Origin: Pycnopodia helianthoides
Lineage: Eukaryota; Echinodermata; Asteroidea; Forcipulatida; Asteriidae
NCBI GenBank assembly: GCA_032158295.1
Contig: CM063253.1
Location: 3,875,001-3,939,000 of the forward strand
DNA: 64,000 bases
Direction: 5' to 3'
Positions 1 through 12,935 of this stretch are shown in pieces (within the stretch, counting starts at the first letter, position 1; each line of letters starts with the position of its first letter). Made by a program: the position numbers and the translations under genes. Below the pieces are notes generated by a model. The model saw only the letters and a list, made by a program, of their open reading frames with translations, was not told where the DNA came from and searched no databases.

Positions 1-330
1 CAGGGGGGAGTTTTAAATCCTGCACACAAAAATGTACTGACCCATATTTTTTGTGACGTCATTTCATGTTTTTGGATTTTGACAAAATTCACACTGGAAT
101 GCTATCGACACAATGGCATTTTACACCGTTTGTGAGGTTAGAAACCTGTCATATCTTTTTCTTCACTTCCATGAAAAATGAGTTTATCACAAAACTGAAG
201 TCGACCTTTGAGACCGTCTTTAAATCAAAAGCAATACAACAAATTGCATTACTTTGTTGTCTGGAACCAATGGTGTGATTTCAAACTATATTTTTCTTGA
301 CATTTCCAACGGAAGTGTTACTGTGAAAGG
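1..330 (+). repeat. Interspersed repeat, partial (family K)
   Basis: It shares diverged blocks with 15840-16120 and 35200-35530. These are a cue around 'gtacaccatttt..tgaggtta', then 'agacttgtaa' and a following block describing 'caatt..aaa'. The three copies appear old; ends are not defined here because the window starts inside the element. Confidence 0.45.
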
Positions 331-1121
331 TCGATAGTGGTCGACCGATGTTTCAGAATGAAATTAATCTTCATTTATTTGTTTTTGTCTTCTTCTTCTT
401 TTTTCGATTGGTGTAAATCCCGTACCCAAATCTTTAAGTTGCTGCCCGAGACTTTGACTTGATTTGAAACCGGTTGTTGAAGTTGATTGATTTAGATCAG
501 GTGATGGGAACGGAGGGCGTAGAGGGATCTATCGAAGTGCGCTATTTTTTTCTTTCTTTTTTTTTAATCAAGAAATTGAGGAATGTTTAAACATTGTGAC
601 AGGTGTGAATAATGCTTTAGTTACAAACACAGGATAAACCGAATGAGTCGACATACTTAACTAACATCATTTCAATTCGCTTCTGGTAAATGGATGGTTT
701 GGGGTGAAGCGTTCATTTGTTTCCGTCTCGAGAGAGACAGAGAGGGGGAGAGAGAGGAACGGAGGGGGGGGGGGGCAGAGGGGGAGACAATCTAGGCAAA
801 TTGTCTTAAGTACGTCAAAGTGGTTCTTTTTATTGTATACTTTCTAGATCTAGGGCGATCATGCTGAAATGTTATTTTTTTAAACGAACATAAATCATTT
901 CATTGTTTCGAGTAAACAAAAATACGAAAAGTACTTCGAACCTTAAGAAGGTATATAATTATTAAGAAGGTACATATTTTTCTTCCTTTCTTCCTCTTTT
1001 TCTTGTTGTTGTTGTTGTTGTTGTTGTTGTTTTGTTTCTTCTTCTTCTTTTTCTTCTTCTTCTTCTTCTTTTCTATTAACCTCCTTTTTCTTTTTTTCTT
1101 TTTAATTGCCTTTTTGTGGCA

Positions 1122-1282
1122 GGATCAAATTCAATAGATCTGCTAAGCGCCCTTTGCTTAACAGAAGTGTCCAATTATCAGCTTAACATGTCGCGTAATG
1201 CTTATGTCTGTCACTGGTTCCCTGCTAATGTTTGCTAAGCGCTAATTTCTGCTATTATGTAGATCTATGAAAAGGCCTTATT
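1122..1282. repeat. Fold-back element, family A (old copy)
   Basis: Diverged inverted ends 'aaattcaatagatctgctaag' and its near complement 'tagatctatga' bracket AAGC-rich sequence. Better copies with ends CAGGGCCCAATTTCATAGAG are at 25781-25940, 36246-36443, 39485-39690 and 45724-45925. No coding capacity, so it is MITE-like and non-autonomous. Confidence 0.5.
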
Positions 1283-1440
1283 TCATTAATCTACCCGCGA
1301 CGGAATTCTGCACTTACGGTCAACACTCTATTATTGCAGAGTTGCGTGCAATTGTGTCGCACTACCTGTGTAAGCAAAGAATGCCATAATAGTAATTTTA
1401 AGTGCGGAAGTGCACCAGCAAAGATAACTTGCTGTTAATG

Positions 1441-1670
1441 TTAAAGGTATTATACAGGATTGGTTGTGCTGACAAAATTATCGCAGAAAGTGTTCATGTT
1501 TTGTGTGATCAACCATATGAACAAACAACCCTAGATCCGGTTTTTTGTTAATATGAGGGAAATGTTTCACAGAGAACAATGCTTCTAGTATGAACTTCAT
1601 AATCAGTAAGCTTTCAGACGAAAATTAAACAATAACGATTTTTTATCCTTAACAATCCTGTATCTTTAAA
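1441..1670. repeat. TTAA-flanked fold-back element, family B
   Basis: Starts TTAAAGGTATTATACAGGAT and ends with the near complement 'cctgtatctttaaa'. It looks like an internally deleted version of the fuller copies at 30785-31147 and 59260-59640, which share 'gtgtgatcaaccatat' and 'ggtaagctttcagac'. TTAA at both edges suggests a TTAA target-site duplication, as in piggyBac-type elements; that class is inference. Confidence 0.65.
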
Positions 1671-2054
1671 GAGAAGGTGCAGTACACGATTGGTAATCAC
1701 TCTAAAAATGAATGGCAATAAAAACTGACTAACAGCAACTTTCGATAGTGTAAAGCATTTTGACAAATATTTCAATTCAAAATAATGTGGAAAATATGTC
1801 AGATTTTATCCCTCCAAATTTGAATCTAAGAAACGTTTCTGTCAAACGTTTCTCAGATCGTGTATTCCTATTAGGGATTATTCTTTATGCGTGGACATTA
1901 TTCGCTGCGGATTTTGGCGATATTTCAAAAACGCGACCACCTTTTGAAATGAAATTTGTACAGGTTAGTATATTGTAATGTATCTACATTTATACAATTA
2001 TGATTAAAACAATCAAACGGTCCCCAAAACCAAAGGTATACTTTGCCTTTAAAG
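1667..2054. repeat. TTAA-flanked fold-back element, family C
   Basis: Directly abuts the family B copy. It begins 'taaagagaaggtgcagtaca', contains 'ctaagaaacgtttctgtcaaacgtttctcag', itself a hairpin, and ends 'ggtatactttgcctttaaag'. Related copies lie at 32994-33357 and 59833-60224. The short open frame 1760-1978 falls inside the repeat and is not a gene. Confidence 0.65.
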
Positions 2055-2714
2055 GACAGAGAAAAAAAGTCAACTTAACTGAGCTCATTCGGGGCTATTT
2101 TCATGTTTTTCCTATTTCTGTTTCGGAGTACAGTAACCTTGTGTGAAGCTTGTGTTACACCGGAGCTAATGTGTTCATAACTGCAGTTTAAAAAAACGAT
2201 GAGACATGATTGTGTGAACTTTTGACGCCATTTATAATTATTATTTCCTTTTCATGAGACAAAGAAGTAACATTTCAATGTTTGTTTAACACATTTCGGT
2301 GATCATGTCCAGTGTCACTCTCTACTTTGTTTCCACTGCTATCATTACTAGCTCAAAGGTGTCAATATTATTTCAACTAATTACAAAAACGGTGTGGAGG
2401 AACCGCTGTCCCTAAAAACGCACCATGCATTTTTAATTGGCCTGATGAATACTGACTGAAAGACAAAGGCTTCAGTTGGTGGGCAGCATGCAGACGGGGG
2501 TGTTAATTGCTGGGATTTGCATCAATCCGGCATCAGTGTAATTAGTGCGGGGAATGGTAGTTCGGATAAGCCGGGGTTTTTTTATGAGTTTTGAATCACG
2601 TATTATCATTGGTGTCTGGTTGGCATGCACTGCAGCCATCAATAATTAGACGTCAATGTGTGAAGGTTTGGGTCAAGCGTGGGTAGTGATTTTTTCTCTG
2701 AACTGCACATGTAC

Positions 2715-3460
2715 TTTCCCTGAATCAAGATAAAGGTTTAATCTGTTGTTAATTCTGTTAAGTTGAATCAAGGTAATGCACGAAGTGGTGCGCTAGTCCG
2801 CGTTGGAGGTCAGATGACGTATCGGTTGTGTGCTGCTTTACTCGTTTTGAATCAAGATAAAGTACGGCAGTTTTCTAGTTCTCGTTGAAATCAGATTGGT
2901 GCATCGGTTGTACTTGCAACAATATCTTTGAATCCAGATAAGGCGCAGTATTTACAATCTGCATACTCTCTTTGAATCAAGACAAAGCACAGCTTTTGTC
3001 ATCTCGGCAAAACTGACGAAACTGTTGTTTTTAGGTTCTTAGAGTGGAGATAAGGTGTTGCATTCTGGAATTAAATTGTGTTTATGTTTTGTTTTGTTTG
3101 CTGGGGTGTTTGTTTGTTTTTGTTTTTTTGTGTTTGTCTGCTCACTCTATTTGAATCAATATAGTGTACAGTGCAGAGTTAATTAAATGTTGGCAAACTG
3201 TTTTTGTTTTGCTTTGATTTTTTTTAGGGGGTGTCTGTTTTTGTTCGTTTTTTGTTTGTTTTTTTTTTTGTTTGTTTGTTTTTTTTTTTTTTTTTTTTTT
3301 TGTCTGCTCACTCCAAGGAACAGCATTCGTAATATTGGCAAAACTGCCGCCGCTGTAGTTGTCTCTTAGCCAGGGCACAGCAAACTGTTGTAGGCCTACT
3401 CTGCATGGTTTGGTTTACTGCCTTTTAATCAAGACAAGGTATAATGGTGCAATGCTGGGG
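2715..3460 (+). repeat. Degenerate minisatellite built on 'TTGAATCAAGATAAGG'
   Basis: The motif or a close variant recurs about eight times (near 2722, 2763, 2849, 2931, 2974, 3044, 3151, 3427), usually followed by a 'gtacag/gcacag' box and T-rich filler. The spacing is irregular, roughly 40-110 bases. The same motif forms a second array at 25640-26100. Confidence 0.65.
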
Positions 3461-4011
3461 GGCGACTGCTATTATACTCTCTCCGGATCGACGTTTCAAA
3501 TTTAGACGTCAACTATTCAAATTATGGGAATGTTGTCAATCGTGCGGAGGGGTAATCAAGACTGATTGATGTTAAAACCAGCTGAACATGACGAAGGTTT
3601 TGAATAATTACTAGCCAGGTACTCAACTAGATGAGGTGGTGACGCTGCCTGTAATGCAATTGCGTCGTGCGCTGTGCGATAAGTCAGTGATCGACATTTA
3701 TAGTTTGATGGATGTACGACAACATTACACGCAAGAAGCCAATGTAGCACGCTCCAAAACCCAAGGTGGAATGTTGTGATGCATTACGAAGTTCCATTAC
3801 CCAATATTTCGTTGTGTTTTGTTTACGGAGACGACAATTCCTTTCCGACTGAACGCCCCCAACGAGCATTTCTCTTTCCCCACCCCCCCCCCCCCACCTC
3901 CACCCCCATCCCGTCCAGCGCGTGTTTTGTACCGTTAAACCCTACCTTGGCGAATCCAGCGTGTTACCTTCGCCTGGCTTGAGAGTGTACGGCGTGCCGT
4001 GGCTTCGACCG

Positions 4012-4019
4012 TATATAAA
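4012..4019 (+). promoter_or_regulatory. TATA-box-like site (TATATAAA)
   Basis: A canonical TATATAAA sits in a locally GC-richer stretch, with a pyrimidine-rich possible initiator about 15-30 bases downstream. It could serve an internal or unrelated promoter. No exon with homology follows, and chance occurrence in AT-rich DNA is easy, so this is a weak call. Confidence 0.2.
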
Positions 4020-5565
4020 GCGCCAGTTGACTCCCTTCTCGTTCGTCCAATTATTATGCGAGCGGAGAATCAACGCGAATTATCTGCTTGAAGGTACGGA
4101 GGGCTGTCCCAAATTAGACCTCATTACAACGGTGGAACGATTAATGCGAAATGGAAGAATCTAGTGACTTTAAAGAGAGTCTGACCGTTACCCAGGTGCC
4201 GGTGGAAAGTCCGCGAGTTCAATCGAAGTGGTTTACAAACATTCATTCAGATCGTTGTCTTGAAACTTGTCAAGTGCGAAATTAACGGTCAACTTAACCC
4301 ACTCTCTCAGTCATGTCAAAGTAGGGCCGTAACCTATCCCCGTAACGTAAGCAAATCACAGGTGTATTTTATTTTACAGAAAGTTTCGATGAGAACGTGA
4401 CGAAGAAAGGTTCGGTAAATAGCCCTAAAACATGCAGCTTTTAGCTTGTGTACCTTATTTTCATCCTGTGAGCGCCCTTGCATTTTGCATACGATTGTGT
4501 ACTTTTATCCCAAATCACCCATTTCATTTCCAATAGTATTTTTTGGAACTTACAATTCTATAGTATTATATAGCATTCTATAACATTGTAGTATTTGAAG
4601 AACTTTGTGTCAAAGCCGCGAGTCCAACTATTAATCATGTTTTGCATAATTAGTCACCGAAGAAAGACTATCCCAATGCAACTCCTGTGGGTTTCTGGTA
4701 ATCAGTGGAGCCAGTTTGTGTGGAGTGGGCGTGGCTTACAGTGGAGTTACGTCAAACTTACGGACTATGGGGATTGAAAGATAAGACGCAAAAATGACAC
4801 CGAATAATGGACTGTAATGCGACGAGACAAACGAAAAGTACGAGGGAAATTTGCTTAAAAGCAGCTCGGGTCTAAGAAGTGGTATTAATTGAATCGAGTG
4901 AGTGTTTGTTAAGGGTTCGAGTAGAGACAAATCTCAGGGGATTTTCTTAATCGCATCGCTCATGGAATAGGCCATCTGTCTCTCCGATTGCTTCCGGTTA
5001 TACAAATGTCGAAAGCCAATAGTTACCCGTTTTGTTGGTGTTTAATTGATGCAGATTCCGATCGGGCTTTTATTTGTCACACGAACTAAGACTTGGAGGT
5101 GGTTAGCGTCATGTCGTATTGTTGAATAATTTTTGTGTGTAATTTTTTTTTTTAGGAGGAAGGGGGGGTCCTTGATGACAGAGACGGGCGACATCGACAC
5201 GGTGTCTAAATTTAGAGTGTTACAGACTTAAGCTGCATTAGCTGATCATGTGTGTAATGGAACGGATGGAAATGGTAAAAGTCCTTCGATCACGCGTGTG
5301 AGAGTCGAGGACATCGTCATCGGGAGACTTGTAAATTATTGTTGAAAACAAGATGAAAATGATTCATCAAACACCGAGGCAAAACAACGCAGGAATGGTT
5401 GCCACCTGGGACCTTGACTAAACACGAATGTAATATATATATTTAAAGAAGAAAAATTGAAACAGTGAAAGCAGCTCTTCTTACTATCGAGCACTGTAAC
5501 ATCAATATTAACTTCAAGTCATGTGTAGCTACAATTTGTATTTTGTTAAGACAAAAAAAGATTTT

Positions 5566-5790
5566 AACAGTAACATCATCAACAACAGCAACAACATCAG
5601 CAGCAGCAACAAAAGCAACATCATCAGCAGCAACAACAACCAGCATGCAGCAGCAACATCATCATTATCATCAGCAGTAAAAACATAAACAACAACAAAA
5701 ACACAACAACAACAGCAGCAACAACAACATAATGCAGCAGCAACATCATCAGCAGCAGCAGCTGCAACAACAGCATCATAAACAACAACT

Positions 5791-5830
<40 letters not shown>

Positions 5831-5865
5831 AAATAACAACAACAACATGATATTGCGATTGTACG
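5566..5865. repeat. Trinucleotide microsatellite (AAC/AGC/ATC)n
   Basis: About 300 bases made almost entirely of CAA, CAG and CAT triplets, ending in a purer (CAA)n run. Short open frames across it encode only Ser/Thr/Gln/Ala runs and are discarded. Confidence 0.9.
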
Positions 5866-7476
5866 TGATTTGATTTTTAAGTGCTCAGATTTAGGCGTAC
5901 CCCGATCCTGACGTTGTTAACAAACACGCCGTACAGTCAGCCTTCAAAACAACTTTAAGCGTATAGCGAATGTATCATTCTTGAGAAAACACCCACCCTT
6001 TTCATAATTGTAAACGTTCAAGTTGCGTGACAAATTGTGTTATATTTTCTTAACCGATTAAAGGCTGTAATTTCCATAGCCTTAATTATTGATATCATGT
6101 GGCCTAGCCGCGGAATGGGCCCGAGTGGAATAGACGCTTACTTCAGACTGCTTTTATGTTTTATTCACGAAAGTCCCTGAAGAATTGAAAAGAAATAAAA
6201 CAAACATACCGCGACGAGTAGTTTTGGTATAATGTCTCCCTATACGAGATCGTGTATAACTGTCACCCGAGTTGGAGTGAGAATTCCAGCGTAATTGCAA
6301 CCGTCTGACTCTTGGGGATTAACGGTCTCCCCCCTCCCCCCCCCCCCGCCTCCCTCGTACACGTCATGGCTCCTCACAGACTCCGTAACATGTTAAATGA
6401 ATGTTGGTTTAAGGCTATGTAGCGTGTAATCGAGTTTTGTACACAACATGTCCCGAATTCATTAATTTCAATTTTTTATGATTGAATGCGGCGGGGCGTG
6501 CGTTGAAGAAACATGACAAACGAGGTTGGCCTATAGGCTTTCCGTTGTGGGAGTATTGTTGTTATTGTTTCATGTCTTTGAGTCCGAGATGGGAGGTACC
6601 TAGAGTGTAGCCCCGTTACCCAAAATGTAATCCATGTGACATAATAAGGTACAGGATAAGGGGCTACACTTAGATCCATCGGTACCTTAAGCTACATGGT
6701 CGTGGCTAGGTTTAGTTTCCGGGCTACGTTTAGGTCCTGTACTAAGGGCCATACACTCGGGTAAACACTCGTCTGTGTTAACTTCATCTTGTAGTACAAA
6801 CTAATAGTGGACTGTCAGCATCTGTTGCGGCTCTGGCTTCATCAACCTAGCCATTTAGTCAAATCCAAAGCCACTCAATTCGAACATGACCTTCACGCGC
6901 AGCAGGCTTTGCTAATGTGGTGCCATTTGAGCTGTGACAGGCAATAATGCAAAATGCATTCGAATGTTTTGATGTCGTATACCTCATTGATGGTGTACAC
7001 CCGTTGGTGCATGTTTCGCACCACGCTTCCATAAACTTGTCCAGTCATCCTAGCCTGCGTACTCCCGTTGACGTCACGATTCGATTTCCCATTCGTGTGA
7101 AGCGCAACCTGGCCTCCAAACCATGCCTCAATTGTAGCATGAGTGTTTTCTACCTAATCACTTGGGTTATCTTACGTCACAAAAGAATCATAAAACGGCT
7201 GGAGCCAATACTAATGCGGAATACCAAAGATCTGGGGTGAGCCTTTTCAACTTCTGCGCAGCCATTTTGTCTGTCTTGCATGCACAAAAAAGTGCATCAC
7301 AAGCCTCGCTACCATGGGTCGGCAGCGTGCCGAATCGATACCTCTCGTTACATACAATCGAGCGAGGCATTCTGGGTAGGGGGATGGCGCGGCGAGATCG
7401 CACACCACTATAGGAACGAGGTTGGTGTATCACCAGGAGCGCGCGTAAAAAGTCTGGTTCCTCCTGTCGTTTAATA

Positions 7477-7628
7477 TTGGGTTCTTTTGAACGCCGAGAA
7501 GTCCCAGGGATTTTTAGCAAAAAAGCTCCGGGCTCCGGTTGGTGTTGCAATATGTGCTCTGTTGTGAAATTGATGAAGGAGCCCAAGACGGAGCCGAAGC
7601 CCAAGCTGAGGTTTGGGAAAAGGCCCAT
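7477..7628. repeat. Fold-back element, family D
   Basis: A GGAGCC/GAAGCC-rich block with ends resembling 'cttttcga' and its complement. It is a diverged relative of the clear copies at 18293-18449 and 62735-62890. Confidence 0.45.
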
Positions 7629-9289
7629 GCTCTCTGTTGTCATTGCAGGCGAAGTTGAACAGGGAACGCGACAATCATGGACACAGGCACACAGCAGTAA
7701 TGGAACGGTTATCAGTCTGTGGACATTCCAAGTACAGTGATAGCTCGGCAAGTGTGGGAAAATAATGCAATGAATTTATAATGCCCGCATCACAAAAAGA
7801 TACAGAGCCGAAGTTAAACAGGTCGGGGCTGTGTCGGTTTTAAAAGAACTAATTGTTTGGCTTTCAAAGTAAAAATTTAAACCATCAGCGAGAGTTGGTG
7901 CGCTGAACCGTTAATCGATTTAGAAAAGCAGGCAAAGAGCAGGATGAGTTGCTAAGGTTTTGTGGTGAAAATTCGTCTTGATTTGAGGAGGAGGAGGCGA
8001 AGAGAGGGAAGAAACAAGGTGGGGAGCTCGGTGAGTAGTACATCACTCCTCGATGTTTACAGGTGACCTATTCCTGAGAGGTGACACGCGGATATCACTT
8101 CCACAGTCAACAAAATGAGGTTTATAAAGAACTCGGGCTGTTTGGCCTTATAGTTTAATGTGACCGTCGCGTGGTGCGTGCCTAAATCAGGTCTGAGCTC
8201 ACTCCGGCCGTGTCCCCACCGTAAGGAGGCGTTATTGATCGGCCTAGCCTTCTTGAGTGCTTCGCTTCGACTCTTTTCCTCTCTCTTTTTTCTTAAGTAC
8301 TTTTTTTTCTTCTTCTTCTTCTCCTGTACTTTTTCTCGAGTCCATGTCTCGACTACCAAACTGTGTATATTTTTTTCTTTTATTTCCAATATCAGGCCAC
8401 AGCACCTGCTGCGGCAGGGGTGAATGGACACCCCTCATCCCCCTTTTTTCTCTTTCTATAAAAGCATAAAAAAAGCATTTTCCCCCGGATCATTTTTAAG
8501 TGGACTTTTTTGTCTCGATATCGCGGCCTGATATCACCAAGATTGGGAGGAGATGAGGGGAGCGATGTTGCCACGGCAACGGCCCCGGTCAAGGCGCCTT
8601 TAGCGCGTCTCCATCTCACCTCTCCCCCCTATTAAACGGGTTAATTCACGGGGATGCGGCGTGACATTAGCTGACCGAGTTTTTCAGCAGCAAGCTTGAT
8701 GGGTAAATATGTATCTTTTTCCCCCCTCCGTTAAATGAAGACCTCCTGTATTCGCTTCTCCCTTTTTTTTTCCTTTTTTTTATCGCCGGCAATTCGCAAC
8801 CCTTGGACTGTGTGAGATCATGACATCGTTCCGTAACCTAATAACAAATGTGATCTATAAATAGGGGAAGATCTCCTAAGCCTCCACTAGCCTCCACTAG
8901 TGTATTAGGGGGCAGTGTGGGAAAGACAAAATAAGATAGTCTCCAATTTGTACGTCAGCACCTGTCGACGTACTCCTGGGTAGTAATGAGCACGGGTTTT
9001 ATATTTTTTTTGGCTGTCCGTGTATTAAGAGGCGCAGGTATTTTTTGTTGTCCATGATTGGACTCGCGATGATGTATTTACAATCACTCGGGACGCAGAG
9101 AGTTGCTCTGGATAATGTTATGGAGGGGGGTATTAATGACAGAGAAAATAACTCTGAAGAGTCAAGAGAAAGTTCAACCTGCGACGGAGAAGATTTGTCA
9201 ACCTGAGCTTAGTTGAAAATCCAAGGCAGAATCTGAATTTTGTTCTGATACATTAAATAACTGTCGTAGTCATTATTGTTGCTGTTCAG

Positions 9290-9475
9290 TGGTGTATCCA
9301 GCGGGGGGGGGGGGCAAGGGCGGGGCCCCCAGCCTCCCCTCAACTCTTGCCCCCTCTTACCCCCCCCCCTTGCCCCTAAATGAGATCGAAAACACGCAAT
9401 ACCTACGAAAGACCCTCTAAATTATGTCTTTGCACCCTCGTGCCCTTCCCCTAAAAAAGAAAGTATTTTGTTACA
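9290..9475 (+). repeat. G/C-run interspersed repeat, family E
   Basis: Contains 'gtggtgtatccagcggggg', long G and C runs, 'gagatcgaaaaca' and 'aattatgtctttgc'. The same series recurs at 30360-30560 and 62520-62655, so this is a dispersed element, not a simple homopolymer. Confidence 0.55.
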
Positions 9476-11439
9476 CCATCGTTGTTGTTGCTTTATTTTT
9501 TGCTTTGTTCTTTCTTTATTAAATGTTGAATTATCATTATCATTATTATTAGTTTTGATGTTTTAGTAGATTTATTTATTTATGTTATTTGATTTCATTT
9601 TTGTGCTGGAGAGGGTGGCCTACTTCCTTGTCCCTTTTAGCCTGTGTAATCTCTGAGTCTTATTGCTAATCATTTCCGTTTGTTCATTAATTTTAATAAT
9701 GCATGATTTTATGGGACGGTTTTTTTTATTAAAGGTGATACATTCATTAATATGAAACGTATTGAAGGTAACAGTTTTAATTCTTATTGTCAGTTACGAT
9801 TGGGTTTTGTTTTTTACAGCTGTGTTGTCAGACACCTGTATGTAACTTTAATAATACAATAATAATAATAACTTCCCGCTATCCCCATTGGGTCTCCTTG
9901 AAACCAGAGAAATCTTCAACATCGATTTACTTTGGGTTTTTTTATTTTGTATTATTCACTGCGGTGATTACGGTTGACACGTTTTTTAATTAAAGAATTT
10001 GTGAAGTTATCATGAACCAAGGTCCACCGAAACAAAAACAAACACGAACTTCCGTCTTGGATCGATATAGGGAGTATGAACATGACCTGAATATCAAAGT
10101 CACACGAGTCTGGAAAGTAAAATGATACAGTCTGGAAAGAGATCAACGTTTTTGTTTTGGGAACTACAGGGGTACGAACCAGGGGGGGGGGGGCGAGGGG
10201 GGCAACCACCCTCCCAAAGTCGAGCAAAACAGTGGGGACAAATTCGGGAACATCAAGAAGAAGACAAATTTGCCAGAGAAAGAATAAAGTAACGTACTTT
10301 TTATCCGGTATTAGATACTGGTACCTATGTTTTTATATGTGTAAAAAGAAATTTACAAATCAACCCCTCTGCCCCCTTAACCAAAGAGTCCCCGTTCGCC
10401 CATGATAGGAACTCCAAGTTAGGCTTAGAGACCCACAACCGTACGAAGGGGCTCCTGTGATACCCCCCCCCCCCTCCCCAATTTCCATTGATTTCATCAA
10501 GTGAAAGTTACAGTTGGCGGGGATAGAATGACAACAAGATGTCTGCACACCAAGTACAAAAGATATTCAGAGTAAAACAGTCAGGGTTTTTTTTGTGTGT
10601 TTTTTTTGTCTGACAAAATTGACCTCTTATTATGTTTATTCGAAGGCTGTAGTTGAACTGAGTAAAAAAACGGCATGTTGTGATACCTAAGTGAGAGAGT
10701 GTTTACGAGTGATGAAAGAGGCTTTGCGTTGTGGCAGCTTATATTACTCGACAGAACAAACAAAATGTACATCTTGAAGACAAATACAAGATCAGTTTGA
10801 AAGGCGATCCAGGCGTAACGTCCAGACGCCGCCCAAGTGTTATCTCCGATGTTGTTTTATTATTTCAGATTTATCCTTCTTCCTTTTTTTTTCCTTTCTT
10901 CTTTTTTCTCTGTAAGATATAAGGCGCCATGACGGCCCGGCAAGGATCGGTCGGTCATGTATATTTAATCTCTGAGTAATTAAACTTCACGTGACGGCAA
11001 TTTTTTATCTGTCGTCCATTGGCCACTCACTGTTCGTGAGGGTTCGGTTTGAGGAAATGTGTGTTAGTGCGATCGGTTGAGGAGTGACGATTACAAATGC
11101 ATTATATCACTGAATGAAACATGGTCGTACGGTTATGCATTATGCAGGCAGAAATGTTACATCACGAAGTGTGTTAATGATTAACGCGTGCCAGCCAAAG
11201 ATCCTAGAGTGACTCAGAAATGTAATTGTAAAGGCAATTATTGGGACAGCGTTTAAAGAAACAAGTTCAGAATGGGTAATTACCTGGAAGGGGGGAGGGG
11301 TGTCAGATGTGAATGTGTAACTTCACCGATTGTAAAGTTCATACAAGTGTAAAATCTCCAGACAACTTTTTTCCGTTTGAAATACTGTCCAAAGGTCGGT
11401 GAGAGCGTCGATTGCCGCAGTCAAAGCAAGCACCGTAAA

Positions 11440-11835
11440 CCCTCAAAAACTGCCGGGTCAGAATTGAACCTGACTCCGGGTTCCATGGTCAGGCTGACCT
11501 GAAAACGGGTTTCAACCAATCTGTTTACACTCCAGGTCCCATTGGGCTTGACCCATTTCTGGGTCAATAATGTGATAAGAGATAGGACTAGTCCTAAGTC
11601 CTAAGTCCTAACTTAGGACTAGCCCTATCTCTTAATAGCATTGCCTAGGACTAGTCTAGGAAGAGCTTTGTGAAATCGACCCCTGGAATCCGCGTCAAAA
11701 TGACACAGAAATGGGTCAAACTAACGCCGAATCCGATTTAAAATCCCTTTTTTCCATTTTCCAGGTCAGTCTGACCCGGAAATGGGTCAGGCCCCATTGA
11801 CCCCGGAACTCGGGTCAATCCTGAGTGTAGCCAAT
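11440..11835. repeat. Fold-back element, family F, interrupted
   Basis: Ends are rich in 'gggtcag' and 'ctgacccggaaatgggtcag' in opposite orientation, which makes a long imperfect hairpin. A second copy is at 49575-49775. A family G fragment at 11571-11684 splits this copy in the middle. Confidence 0.65.
11571..11684. repeat. Family G palindromic element, 5'-truncated, nested in family F
   Basis: Contains 'gataggactagtcctaagtc', 'ctaacttaggactag' and the terminal 'tttgtgaaatcgacccc' of the full element at 52251-52416. One arm is largely missing. The flanking sequence on both sides belongs to family F, so the order of insertion is clear. Confidence 0.7.
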
Positions 11836-12329
11836 CAGAAGAGTGTAGTCATAGTGGCTTTGGGGTAAGGGCCCTTTTTTCCACTCGATGTTGCGACCAG
11901 TTGTTTTCGCGAAACGCTTTTAAAACTATAAGTACAACAAAAATCGACCAAGACCGGAAAGGGAATTAGTGTATGTCACGCACCATTAGGCAGACGCCGA
12001 AGACATTATCTCATTTATAATTATGATAATTTTTTTTCTTGATAATTATGTTTCCATGGCGACTTTTGACTGGAAAAATATTGATGAGCTTATGAATCAA
12101 TTAAGTGTTTTTGCGACAAAGACGGTATACTGTAGCTTTCAGCTCGGTTAGGCTTTGTTTTTGAGATGGCGGATTCTACAAAAACAACAACGTCGTGGGG
12201 AATCGGTTTAAAAGTTATAGACACTTTGAGAATTAATAATATTTTTAATAATAGAAGGCTCCTCGACCCAGTTGATATAAGACGTCTCTCGATGTTGTCC
12301 TGTCTGCCCCAAGGTAGTCGATACTCACT

Positions 12330-12935
12330 CCCCCTCTTGCACCAACGTCACACGCGCTAATGTCTGCCGCTCTCGCCTTTTTGGGAGTCAACGGTAAGCG
12401 TGTATTAAACGCCGCGTCGCCTTAAGTGCACACTACGCTTTATAACACACGGGGACATAGACCTTACGCACTTGACGTCATCTGAGTAGGGCGCCCTCGG
12501 CTAGAGTTCAAAAGAATGTATAGATAGTTCCCAGTAGACGCCATCTTTACGGGCAAATTGCATTTTGGCTTGCAGGTGCGTCAAACGCTCAACTTATTAA
12601 CGCAGCCGCGTTGTTCACTGACCAATCCTGCAATGAGTTTCGTGAAATGTGCGCGTGTTGCACGCCGTTCTCACACGAAACGCACGACTGTTTGTTCTAA
12701 ACTGCCCGTAAAGATGGCCGATTTACGTCACACTGCAACCTATCTAGAGCTCATCGGCCCTCCCTGTGCGACGCGCGTACATAGCTGGCGCGTTTCCATT
12801 GTTCCGTCGTCGTTTCACCTCTCTAAGATGGCGGCGTGATGACGTCAATGCATAGGGTCCATTGACTTCCCGAAATGGCGCAACTATAAGACGATTGTGG
12901 TGATGACGTCATGTGAATCGGCTCAGTACAGGAGG
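12330..12935. repeat. TGACGTCA-rich repeat, family H
   Basis: Shares 'gccgcgtcgcc', 'cactac.ct.tataacaca', 'ggggaca' and 'aagatggcggc.tgatgac' with 28335-28720, and 'gtagggcgccctcggctaga' with 61495-61645. Three perfect TGACGTCA octamers lie at 12473, 12840 and 12904. The short frames inside are not genes. Confidence 0.6.

Noticed and set aside
3142..3378. Lys-rich and Phe-rich frames on opposite strands
   Set aside because: They are produced by the T-rich low-complexity tract.
7188..7751. Longest minus-strand frame in the window (187 codons)
   Set aside because: It overlaps a family D repeat, lacks homology and splice or promoter support, and both strands are open there because of the GC-richer composition.
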